From NCBI GenBank assembly GCA_902496775.1, contig CABVCF010000035.1, positions 1-20,298 of the forward strand: DNA of 20,298 nt, in the 5' to 3' direction. A program made the position numbers and the translations under genes. The notes under the pieces are model-generated. The model had not been told where the DNA came from. It worked only from the letters and a program-made list of their open reading frames with translations, and did no database searches. Shown here one piece after another: positions 9,514-15,936 of this stretch. Origin of the DNA: an uncultured Collinsella sp. Its GTDB lineage: Bacteria; Actinomycetota; Coriobacteriia; Coriobacteriales; Coriobacteriaceae. How positions within the stretch are numbered: the first letter of the stretch is position 1; each line of letters begins with the position of its first letter.

Positions 9514-9673
9514 GCCACGAAAACGACCTATCTACTACGTTTGAACCATATGGGTCGACCATCCCTCGGTTTTCCGAAAATACGCAACCCGCCTACCTGC
9601 GGTTTTTATTTCTCGAAATTCGGCATGGTTGAGGGTGATCGGTTAAACGTAGTAGATAGGCCCATTTCGTGGC
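9514..9673. repeat. 160-bp inverted-repeat element between tex and the Gfo/Idh gene
   Basis: Terminal arms 9514-9542 and 9645-9673 match as reverse complements at 26 of 29 positions, with a continuous 16-bp match around CTATCTACTACG. Partial complementarity continues inward (CCCTC near 9570 with GAGGG near 9631). The interior is more A+T-rich than flanking genes. No transposase or clear target duplication is seen. It resembles a MITE-like or REP-like element and could also fold as a long RNA hairpin. The other bases of this 409-base gap hold the tex leader and the terminator at 9733-9768; I see no gene. Confidence 0.7.
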
Positions 9674-9732
9674 GAACGAATCAGGCTGAGGTGCAAAAGG
9701 CCCCCGCTCCAGAAAAATCGTCGGCAAGGTAG

Positions 9733-9768
9733 CAAAATGCCCCGCGGGCAGGAGGCTGCTCGCGGGGC
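9733..9768 (-). terminator. Intrinsic terminator of the SDR-MFS-Gfo operon
   Basis: An 8-bp stem, GCCCCGCG (9739-9746) and CGCGGGGC (9761-9768), with a further GGCAG/CTGCT pairing inside, lies about 70 bases past the stop of the minus-strand operon. Read on the minus strand it is followed by ATTTTGC, a short T-run. It is GC-rich and strong but has a modest T-tract. Confidence 0.72.
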
Positions 9769-9840
9769 GAAGAAGAGGGGCTTATTTATGGCGGACCAAG
9801 GCGCTCGACGGGGAGTTTGCCGCGGCCCGCTCTTAAGGCA

Positions 9841-10881
9841 TTACAGCTCGACGAGCTGACCGGTCTCGGCGGCCTCCTTGATGGCGTTAAGCAGCGTGAG
9901 CGTCTTAACGTTGTCGGCGGGGGTCACGACGGGCTCGACCTCGCGGCGGACGACCTTCACAAAGTGCTTGAGCTGCATCTTGTGCGGCAGTGCCGGGTCC
10001 ACGGCCGGGATCTCCATCTGCAGCGGCTTATGCCAGTTGGAGGCGCCGTCGTAGGAGAACTGGTGCAGGCGGGGCAGCGACAGGGCACCCTTAGTGCCGC
10101 CGATAAAGTAGGCGTCGGCGTCGAAGGGGCGGTACTGCGGATCCTCGCGAGCGGTTGCCTCCCAGTTCCAGGGGCTGGCAGTGGCGTCGGAGATGGTCAT
10201 GCTTGCGAGCGCGCCATCGGCAAAACGGACGTTGACCACGGCGGAGTCCTCGGTCTCAAAACCGCGGGCGGCGCTGGACTGCATACCCTGGACGGCAACG
10301 GGCTCGCCCAGCAGGTAGCGGAGCAGGTCGACGTCGTGCACCAGGTTGACCAGGATCGGGCCAGCACCCTTCTTGCGGCGCCACTCGACATCGAAATATT
10401 CGTCATTCTTATAGATCATGTAGTGGAAGCTCGACACGGTGAGCTTGCCCAGCTCGCCGGACTCGATGATTTCCTTGGCCTTGTTGACGAAGGGGTTGTG
10501 GCGACGGTGCTGACCCACGAGCACGGGCACGCCGGCGGTCTCGGCCTCGGCGGCGAAGGCCTGGGCATCCTCCAGGTCGTTGGAGATCGGCTTTTCGACC
10601 AGCGGCACGATGTTGCGCTTCACAGCCTCGCGAGCAACGCCCAGGTGCAGGTCGTTGGGGGTGGCGATAATGACGGCCTCGGGCTTGATCTCGTCCATCA
10701 TCTGGGCGGGATCGGTGTAAAACGGCACGCCGGCGGCCTCGGCCGTGGCGCGGGCGCCCTCAAAGGCGTCGGCGATGGCGACGAGCTCGGCCTCGGGCTC
10801 CTCGGTGACAAAGCGGATGTGGTTGCGGCCCATGGCGCCGGCGCCGATAACGGCAATGCGGACGGGGTTGAGCTCAGACAT
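9841..10881 (-). CDS. Gfo/Idh/MocA-family NAD(P)-dependent oxidoreductase
   Basis: The 346-residue dehydrogenase has the typical family length. The N-terminal Rossmann fold begins RIAVIGAGAMGRNH (8-21), with the dinucleotide loop GAGAMG. The family signature EKP sits at 96-98 in LVEKPISND. The catalytic/substrate region contains HDVDLLRYL (182-190). Family members oxidise or reduce sugars, inositols and related polyols using a bound nicotinamide cofactor. The ATG at 10881 has AAGGAG upstream. It is the last gene of a minus-strand operon with an SDR dehydrogenase and an MFS transporter, so it probably performs one step on an imported substrate. A 69-base gap with a hairpin separates it from the transporter. 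The substrate is unknown; inositol, glucose and amino-sugar derivatives are all possible. Confidence 0.9.
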   Translation of the reverse strand: MSELNPVRIAVIGAGAMGRNHIRFVTEEPEAELVAIADAFEGARATAEAAGVPFYTDPAQMMDEIKPEAVIIATPNDLHLGVAREAVKRNIVPLVEKPISNDLEDAQAFAAEAETAGVPVLVGQHRRHNPFVNKAKEIIESGELGKLTVSSFHYMIYKNDEYFDVEWRRKKGAGPILVNLVHDVDLLRYLLGEPVAVQGMQSSAARGFETEDSAVVNVRFADGALASMTISDATASPWNWEATAREDPQYRPFDADAYFIGGTKGALSLPRLHQFSYDGASNWHKPLQMEIPAVDPALPHKMQLKHFVKVVRREVEPVVTPADNVKTLTLLNAIKEAAETGQLVEL

Positions 10882-10911
10882 TTCGACTCCTTAATACTGG
10901 TGACCGGTGGA

Positions 10912-10942
10912 ATGCGACAAAGGGGCTGTCCCTTCGTCGCAT
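10912..10942 (-). other. Intercistronic hairpin between MFS and Gfo/Idh genes
   Basis: Arms 10912-10924 and 10930-10942 pair over 13 bp. The only DNA mismatch becomes a G-U wobble in the minus-strand RNA, so the hairpin is fully paired in the direction of the operon. The loop is 5 bases. There is no T-run, which suggests RNA processing, stabilisation or partial attenuation rather than full termination. Confidence 0.6.
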
Positions 10943-10950
10943 CGGTAAAA

Positions 10951-12207
10951 CTAGGCGGACTTCTTCTTGCTGTCGGAGACCATCATGTAGACGGTGAGCA
11001 CGACGGCGATGGCGGCGATCACAATAGCGCCGTAGAAGGACTGCTGGTAGGCGGCGCTGCCGGCCTCGGCGTGATACAGCACGGCGGTGATGGGCTGGCT
11101 GATCCAGGTGGAAGCGGCGTAGCCCAAAAACATGATGCCGTAGTTGACGCCGATGTTGCTGGTGCCAAAGGCGCCACCGGTGAGCGGCGGGTAGATGACG
11201 AGCAGGGCGCCAAAGCTAAAGCCGAGCAGAGCGAGCGCCACAAAGAACATGGCCTGCGTAAAGCTCATCGACATGATGACGAGTGCGACGATGGTGACGA
11301 CAAGGCTGATGAGCAGCGACTTATAGGCGCCGAGCTTGTCGATGATCTGGCCAAAGGACAGGCGGCCGACCAGGTTGGCGCAGGTGTTGACGGAGACCAC
11401 CACACCGCCGAGGGCGACGGCCGCGGCGCTCGTGGGATCGGCGAAGAGCTGGACGGCGGCGATGGAGGCAACCTTGCCCACGAGCAGAGTACCGGCGGTG
11501 GCGGCAAAGGCGAAGGTGATGATGAGGACCCAGAAGCGCGGGGTCTTGACCATCTCGCCCGGGGTGAGGTCGCCGAAGGTGCCGGCGTGCGCGCCGCCCT
11601 TGGGGGCCTCGAAGCCCTCGGGCAGCCAACCGGCCTCGGGGGCCTTCAGGAACAGGGCGGAGGCGGCGATCATCACAAAGAAGATGACGCCGAGCGCCTT
11701 AAGGGCGCCAAAGATACCCAGGCTCGGGATGAGCAGCGAGGCGAGCACTGGGGACAGTACGGCGGGACCGGCGGTCGAAGCGGCCAGGGTGATGCCGGAG
11801 GCGAGACCCTTCTTGTCGATGAACCACTTTTGGCCGGTGGTGAGCGCGGGGTTGTAGCCCAGGCCGTTGCCGATAGCGGCGACGAGCGAGAACCACAGGT
11901 AGAACTGCCACGGCTCGGTGACGGTACCGGACATGAACCAGCCCACGCCGTAGCACACGGCGGCGGCGATCACGACGTTGCGCGGGCCGATCTTATCGGA
12001 GATGCGGCCGGCGAAGATGCCCGTCACGGCCATGATGGTCTGAAAGACCGGGAAAGCCCAGGTAAGGGCGCTCGACCACTCGGGGTAGACGGCGAGCAGG
12101 TTCTTGCTCACGACGGAATACAGCGCGATGGAGCTGATGAAGAACATGGTGACGCACGCGGCGGAAAGCACGACGGCGCGACCCTTGTTGGAGTTGGTGG
12201 AAGCCAT
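10951..12207 (-). CDS. MFS transporter, oxalate/formate antiporter (OFA)-like family
   Basis: This 418-residue inner-membrane transporter has about 12 predicted hydrophobic helices. The loop between helices 2 and 3 has the MFS motif GRISDKIGPRN (67-77). The segment NGLGYNPALTTGQKWF followed by KKGLASG is typical of OFA-type carriers. The second half repeats the MFS-like loop in GRLSFGQIIDKLGAYKS. A charged cytoplasmic loop (about 210-245) separates the halves, and the tail DSKKKSA is basic. The start at 12207 has an AGAAAGAG ribosome site. Family members move small carboxylates or related anions, but the substrate cannot be read from sequence. It is the middle gene of the SDR-MFS-Gfo/Idh operon and is probably its uptake step. 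Confidence 0.88.
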   Translation of the reverse strand: MASTNSNKGRAVVLSAACVTMFFISSIALYSVVSKNLLAVYPEWSSALTWAFPVFQTIMAVTGIFAGRISDKIGPRNVVIAAAVCYGVGWFMSGTVTEPWQFYLWFSLVAAIGNGLGYNPALTTGQKWFIDKKGLASGITLAASTAGPAVLSPVLASLLIPSLGIFGALKALGVIFFVMIAASALFLKAPEAGWLPEGFEAPKGGAHAGTFGDLTPGEMVKTPRFWVLIITFAFAATAGTLLVGKVASIAAVQLFADPTSAAAVALGGVVVSVNTCANLVGRLSFGQIIDKLGAYKSLLISLVVTIVALVIMSMSFTQAMFFVALALLGFSFGALLVIYPPLTGGAFGTSNIGVNYGIMFLGYAASTWISQPITAVLYHAEAGSAAYQQSFYGAIVIAAIAVVLTVYMMVSDSKKKSA

Positions 12208-12231
12208 TGGACTCTTTCTAATCGATACGGG

Positions 12232-12262
12232 GGGAGGAGCGGGCGTATCCGCGGGGCCTCCC
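12232..12262 (-). other. Intercistronic hairpin between SDR and MFS genes
   Basis: GGGAGG (12232-12237) pairs with CCTCCC (12257-12262), and inside it GCGG (12239-12242) pairs with CCGC (12249-12252), separated by a small asymmetric bulge. It fills most of the 67-base gap. Like the hairpin in the next gap of the same operon, it lacks a T-run. Confidence 0.5.
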
Positions 12263-12274
12263 TGTCAGGTTGGT

Positions 12275-13156
12275 TTACTGGTCGGTCGGCTTGGCGACGC
12301 CGGACTCATCGGACCAAAGCTCGACACCCTTGTTCTTAAGGTAGTTGTCGGCATAGGCTCGGCGGCCGCCGGGCTTGGCGGTGAGGTCGCCCATAATGTT
12401 GGAGAAGCCGCCGTCGACCTTGATGGCGTCGCCGGTGGTAAAGTCCGAGCGCTTGGACGCCAGGAACATGACGGCGTTGGCGATATCGCTGACCTCGCCG
12501 ATGCGGCGCGTGGCGATCAGACGGCTGCGGCTCTTCTCGACCTCGGGGTCGGCGTAGAAGTTGGCCGACATCGGGGTCTTAACGAAGCAGGGCTCGACGC
12601 AGTTGGAGCGCACGCCGTAGGGGCCCCACTCGGCAGCCAGCATCTTGGACATCATGTTGACGCCCGCCTTGGTGGAGCTGTACACGCCCGAGAACGTCTC
12701 GGGGGAGTGACTGGCGACGGTCGAGATGTGCACCAAGCGGCCCTGGCCGGCCTTGATCATCTCGCGACCAAAGCGCTGCGAGGTGATGAAGTAGCCGGTG
12801 AGGTTGACGTTGAGCACCTGCTCCCAGTCGCTCAGCGGCAGGTCCTCCATGGCGGCGAAGCGCAGAATGCCGGCGGTGTTGACGAGAACGTCGACGCGGC
12901 CGAAGTCGGCGATGGTGGCATCGACGGCGGCCTGAACCTCGGCCTCGTCGGTGGCGTTCATCTTGTAACCCTCGGCGTGGATGCCAAACTCGGCGACGAG
13001 GTCGGCGGCTGCGGCCTTGACCTTCTCCTCGTCCAGGTCGAGCAGGACGACGTTGGCGCCGTTGCGGGCGAACTCGCGGCAAATCTCGACGCCCATACCG
13101 CCGAGTGCGCCAGTCACGGCGCAGACATCGCCCTCGAGCTTGAGCCAATTGCTCAT
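12275..13156 (-). CDS. Short-chain dehydrogenase/reductase (SDR, classical type)
   Basis: The 293-residue NAD(P)-dependent oxidoreductase has cofactor motif TGALGGMG (15-22), with an acidic residue D40 at the end of the second strand that favours NAD. NTAG lies at 93-96, NVNLTGYF at 117-124 and the catalytic YSSTK at 159-163 (Y159, K163). The serine position 13 residues before Y159 is Thr146, with S145 beside it, so the catalytic hydroxyl may come from either. After the usual end of the fold (KVDGGF, 246-251) there is an unusual tail of about 40 residues ending GVAKPTDQ. Classical SDRs are about 250 residues. It is the first gene of the operon, and probably oxidises a hydroxy group on the imported substrate. 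A GAAGGGAAG ribosome site precedes the ATG at 13156. Confidence 0.9.
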   Translation of the reverse strand: MSNWLKLEGDVCAVTGALGGMGVEICREFARNGANVVLLDLDEEKVKAAAADLVAEFGIHAEGYKMNATDEAEVQAAVDATIADFGRVDVLVNTAGILRFAAMEDLPLSDWEQVLNVNLTGYFITSQRFGREMIKAGQGRLVHISTVASHSPETFSGVYSSTKAGVNMMSKMLAAEWGPYGVRSNCVEPCFVKTPMSANFYADPEVEKSRSRLIATRRIGEVSDIANAVMFLASKRSDFTTGDAIKVDGGFSNIMGDLTAKPGGRRAYADNYLKNKGVELWSDESGVAKPTDQ

Positions 13157-13225
13157 AGGAACTTCCCTTCTTGTGCCTCCCGGTGGGTCGCTCCCATTAA
13201 TCGACCCACGTGGTTTTCGCTGGTT

Positions 13226-13254
13226 ATCGTATGCTTTGCATTTGCGCAGGTGAA
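13226..13254 (-). promoter_or_regulatory. Candidate promoter of the SDR operon
   Basis: On the minus strand TTCACC (13254 to 13249) and TACGAT (13231 to 13226) are separated by 17 bases. Each matches the consensus at four of six bases, typical of an activator-dependent promoter. The implied start is near 13219, about 60 bases before the SDR start codon. Confidence 0.35.
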
Positions 13255-13273
13255 TTGCATATTTGTTAGAATG

Positions 13274-13294
13274 GTGTTAACCGTAGGTTTACAC
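13274..13294. promoter_or_regulatory. Candidate LysR-type operator
   Basis: GTGTTAACC (13274-13282), GTA, then GGTTTACAC (13286-13294) form a dyad of 9-bp arms with one mismatch. It sits between the divergent SDR and LysR genes. Its centre is about 65 bases upstream of the predicted SDR transcription start, the usual location of a LysR recognition site. The link to this LysR protein is inferred. Confidence 0.5.
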
Positions 13295-13346
13295 TATGCG
13301 ATGCGGCTTTTCCTCAATTAAGCGCGTGGCCTGCGAAAACAACCCC

Positions 13347-13368
13347 CTGTGGCATCATGTGGCCACAG
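13347..13368 (+). repeat. Small hairpin in the lysR leader
   Basis: CTGTGGC (13347-13353) and GCCACAG (13362-13368) are perfect complements with an 8-base loop. It ends 21 bases before the chosen GTG start and covers an upstream in-frame ATG at 13357. It may be a second regulator half-site pair or a translation-modulating hairpin. Confidence 0.4.
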
Positions 13369-13389
13369 GCGCGAAAACGGGAGATTGAC

Positions 13390-14268
13390 GTGTACGATCG
13401 ACGACTTGAGGCCATATCGGCCGCCGCGGAGCTGGGAAGCTTCTCGCGTGCGGCGGCAAAATTGCGCGTGTCGACCCCGGCGCTCGTCAAACAGGTGTCG
13501 GGATTCGAGGCCGAGTTCGGCATCACGTTGTTCGAGCGCTCGCATTCTGGTGTTAAGGTGACGCCGGCAGGTGCTCTGCTGGTAGACGATGCACGTTCGA
13601 TCATGCGGCAGTCCGAGGACGCGCTACGCCGTGCCCGACGCGCGGCGGGCGATGGCGGGGCCGTGCGTCTGGGCGTGTCGATGATGTGCCCGGGGCGCCA
13701 AACGCTGTCGATGTGGTCGGGCGTACACGAGCTGGAACCGTCGCTGCGATTTGAGATCGTGCCGGTAAGCGACCTCTATGACGAGCGCGAGACCGTCATG
13801 CGCAGCCTCGGTCGCGAGGTCGATGTGGTGCAGTCGAGTTTTTCGACCCCGCGCTGGGGTGACGCCTGCCAAAAGCTTCGCATTGTCAACGTGCCGTTTT
13901 ATATCGACCTGCCGCGCACGAGCCCGCTGGCGCGCAAGAATCGCATTACGGTCGCCGACTTGGAGGGTATGCGCCTGCGCGTGCTCCGCCACGGCAACGA
14001 CGCTATGGACAGCCTGCGTATCGATCTTTTGGCAGACGGCGGCGTGGACGTGATCGATGTGGATAGCTTCGACTTTGCGCTCTTTAACGAGGCAGAGGAA
14101 AAGGGCGACGCGGTGCTCACCTGCGGCGCATGGTCGGGGGTGCACCCGGCCTTTGTGGGCGTGCCGTTCCTGTGCGGCCGCGAGGTGCCGGTCTTTTTGC
14201 ACTATCCGCTCGAGCCGACCCTCCAAGTACAAAAATTCATCAACGCCATGGCACAACTTCTCAAATAG
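13390..14268 (+). CDS. LysR-family transcriptional regulator
   Basis: The 292-residue DNA-binding regulator has an N-terminal winged helix-turn-helix (about 2-62): LEAISAAAELGSFSRAAAKL, then STPALVKQVSGFEAEFGITLFERS and GVKVTPAG. A linker helix (about 63-88) leads to the effector-binding domain starting near VRLGVSMM (92-99). I chose the GTG at 13390 because GGGAGA (13379-13384) lies five bases upstream and the protein then starts directly before the first helix. The in-frame ATG at 13357 lies inside a hairpin and lacks a good ribosome site. It is divergent from the SDR operon with a 21-bp dyad between them. By family habit it probably activates that operon in response to the substrate and represses itself. 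The effector is unknown. Confidence 0.9.
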   Translation: MYDRRLEAISAAAELGSFSRAAAKLRVSTPALVKQVSGFEAEFGITLFERSHSGVKVTPAGALLVDDARSIMRQSEDALRRARRAAGDGGAVRLGVSMMCPGRQTLSMWSGVHELEPSLRFEIVPVSDLYDERETVMRSLGREVDVVQSSFSTPRWGDACQKLRIVNVPFYIDLPRTSPLARKNRITVADLEGMRLRVLRHGNDAMDSLRIDLLADGGVDVIDVDSFDFALFNEAEEKGDAVLTCGAWSGVHPAFVGVPFLCGREVPVFLHYPLEPTLQVQKFINAMAQLLK

Positions 14269-14311
14269 CCAAAAGAGTCCCGTCCCAAATTAGCTACCCT
14301 TTGCTACGGGT

Positions 14312-15403
14312 TTAGCGGTCCTCGCGTTGCGGCCCGGCTGCCTCGGCTGTCTTTACGCGGTTCTTGTCGATGTACATGTTTTTGTCGGCCTGGGAAAAGA
14401 ACTCGCGCATCGTAGGCGGTTCATCAAAATCACTGGAAAGCGCATAGCCCACCGCATAGCTGATAGGCATGTCGGGATGAGTCTCGGAATACTCGTTCAC
14501 GTTCGCGCGAATCCGAGCGAGACAGGATTCCACAGCGGCTCGGTCGGCATCCCACAGCACCGCGATAAACTCATCGCCGCCGTCGCGACCCACAAAGCAC
14601 GTCTCCGACGCCACACTTCCCAGTTGTTGGGCAAAAGAGCGAATGTATTCATCGCCCTTCTCATGGCCGAAGTTGTTATTGACCGTATGCAGATTGTTAA
14701 GGTCGAAGACGCACACCGCAACGGGCGCCTCCGCGGAGACAGGCTGCTCCTGCCCCAAGATCTCCTCGCACTTGTTCTTATTGGGCAGTCCCGTGGCTTC
14801 GTCGAGATAGACTTTGCTCTGCAGCTCGCGATTAAGCGCGGCAGTGCGCACCGCGCGAACAAGTTCAACCGCAAAGGTCGCCACCAAGCCCACGATGTCG
14901 ATGATCACCAAGCCCTCGAGATAGTTGAGCGCCGACGCCTTCTCCTGAGAGTAGTCCTCTGCGAGTCGCGTAGCATCGTCGCAAATGCCAAAGAACTCCT
15001 CGCTCATGGAGATGATGTCGGTGTTCTCATAGCCGACTTCGCGCACGCGGATGATCTCGGTGCAAAGCTCATCAAAATAATTTGCAAGCTCGGTCATTTT
15101 TGCCTGATACTCATCGTCGTCGAGACGGACGAGGTTGAGGTCGTCACTTCCGTAACGCAAACCGTTGATGTATGAATCCACGGCTTTGAGCAGGTCATCT
15201 TGAGGCTGGCCCGCATCCTCGAGCTTAACGATTCGCTGCGTGGTACCGCGCACCAGACCGGCGTAGTTGACCACACGCGCCGTGCCCTGGATATCGGAGA
15301 CGAGCAGCATAACATTGATGAAGAAGAAGATGAGAACTGCCGTGACCACCATCATGAGCAGGCGCACCGCCTGGCTGGCCTTCTTGGCGACAGAAGTATT
15401 CAC
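14312..15403 (-). CDS. Membrane-anchored GGDEF diguanylate cyclase with an extracytoplasmic sensor
   Basis: The 363-residue protein probably makes cyclic di-GMP from GTP. A transmembrane helix (about 13-36) precedes an extracytoplasmic helical region (about 37-163). That region begins VVNYAGLVRGTTQRIVKLE, reminiscent of PilJ/NarX-type ligand-binding domains. A second helix (164-186) leads to the GGDEF domain (about 195-350). The active-site motif is an intact GGDEF (275-279), with the first metal ligand D234 in VCVFDLNNLHTVNN and DEATGLPNK (201-209) at the domain entry. The usual inhibitory RxxD site a few residues before GGDEF is absent (SETCF there), so product inhibition is not expected. 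The start is a GTG with GAGAGAG upstream. No EAL, HD-GYP or PilZ gene is nearby. Confidence 0.87.
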   Translation of the reverse strand: MNTSVAKKASQAVRLLMMVVTAVLIFFFINVMLLVSDIQGTARVVNYAGLVRGTTQRIVKLEDAGQPQDDLLKAVDSYINGLRYGSDDLNLVRLDDDEYQAKMTELANYFDELCTEIIRVREVGYENTDIISMSEEFFGICDDATRLAEDYSQEKASALNYLEGLVIIDIVGLVATFAVELVRAVRTAALNRELQSKVYLDEATGLPNKNKCEEILGQEQPVSAEAPVAVCVFDLNNLHTVNNNFGHEKGDEYIRSFAQQLGSVASETCFVGRDGGDEFIAVLWDADRAAVESCLARIRANVNEYSETHPDMPISYAVGYALSSDFDEPPTMREFFSQADKNMYIDKNRVKTAEAAGPQREDR

Positions 15404-15469
15404 AAGTTCACTCTCTCAAATGGCAAAAGCGCAGGTGGCACCCAGCGTGCTGAAATTCACGTGAGGTCA

Positions 15470-15497
15470 ACTCTACCATATGGGCCAACAGCCTCAA
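15470..15497 (-). promoter_or_regulatory. Possible promoter of the GGDEF gene
   Basis: On the minus strand TTGAGG (15497 to 15492) and TAGAGT (15475 to 15470) are 16 bases apart, each matching the consensus at four positions. The position, about 67 bases before the GTG start, is suitable. Similar-quality matches could arise by chance. Confidence 0.3.
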
Positions 15498-15593
15498 ACT
15501 GTAGCAGACGCTCGTCCAAATTGGCGTGACGCTTGTCTTGTTGTTCTTGACCTGGCCGCGCTATCGAACATGTTTCTGGTCTTGGATCACCAT

Positions 15594-15765
15594 GGGAAAG
15601 CTCATCCCGTTTTGTGCGTCTAGAGTGGGATGCGGTTTCCCAAAGGTGCCGTTAGGGGAAACCACATCCCGGTTTATGCCCTTGAAATGGGATGCCGTTT
15701 CCCGGAGGGGGCCCAGCGGGAAACGGCATCCCATTCTGGGCCCGAAAAGTGGGATACGGTTTCCG
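15594..15765. repeat. Periodic array of six alternately inverted 15-bp motifs (62-bp period)
   Basis: The motif GGGATGCGGTTTCCC or its reverse complement occurs at 15594-15608 (inverted), 15627-15641, 15656-15670 (inverted), 15689-15703, 15718-15732 (inverted) and 15751-15765. Starts are 33, 29, 33, 29 and 33 bases apart, so the whole is about 2.7 direct repeats of 62 bp. The pair at 15686-15703 and 15718-15735 is a perfect 18-bp stem. The end copies have two or three mismatches. The three 18-base spacers are related to each other (T at 3 and 5, GC at 8-9, A at 16, T at 18), while the two 14-base loops differ more. No gene is convincing here. The array lies between the ABC operon terminator and the GGDEF gene. 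Confidence 0.85.
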
Positions 15766-15774
15766 GCCGGCATG

Positions 15775-15815
15775 AATAAAGCCTCCGCAGCTCGTGTGGC
15801 TGCGGAGGCTTTATT
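15775..15815. terminator. Bidirectional intrinsic terminator, probably of the MarR-ABC operon
   Basis: A perfect 16-bp stem, AATAAAGCCTCCGCAG (15775-15790) with its complement at 15800-15815, surrounds a 9-base loop. The GC core is flanked by AATAAA/TTTATT, giving a T-rich 3' side in both directions. On the minus strand it lies about 120 bases after the ABC exporter stop codon and should end that transcript. Confidence 0.82.
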
Positions 15816-15843
15816 CGTTGCGGTGCATTGTGTTTGGGTCGTT

Positions 15844-15925
15844 GAGATGAGTCGATTTGCCCCGAAAGAGGAGGGCATTGACCTTAGGGTCATGCCCGAC
15901 GAATGAGCGGCAAATCGGCCATCTC
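15844..15925. repeat. Composite dyad directly after the ABC exporter stop
   Basis: GAGATG-AGT-CGATTTGCC (15844-15861) is complementary to 15909-15925 except for three bases in the middle. Inside, GGGCATTGACC and GGTCATGCCC (about 15873-15897) form a second stem with one bulged base. It would form a forked hairpin at the 3' end of the exporter mRNA, just before the intrinsic terminator. Confidence 0.5.
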
Positions 15926-15936
15926 GGCGAGCCGAA

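Noticed and set aside
9817..12339. Very long open frame on the plus strand opposite the Gfo/Idh and MFS genes
   Set aside because: It is antisense to two genes with clear families and ribosome sites, has low-complexity Gly/His/Asp-rich composition, and is explained by GC-biased third positions.
12104..13321. Long plus-strand open frame opposite the SDR gene
   Set aside because: It has no recognisable domain and repetitive Gly/Val/Asp composition, and it overlaps a convincing SDR and its promoter region.
15404..15593. c-di-GMP or other riboswitch upstream of the GGDEF gene
   Set aside because: I found no conserved riboswitch core or paired helices in this stretch, only a weak promoter-like pair.
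15594..15765. CRISPR array
   Set aside because: Repeats are only 15 bp, alternate in orientation, and have related 14- and 18-base gaps; no cas gene is present.
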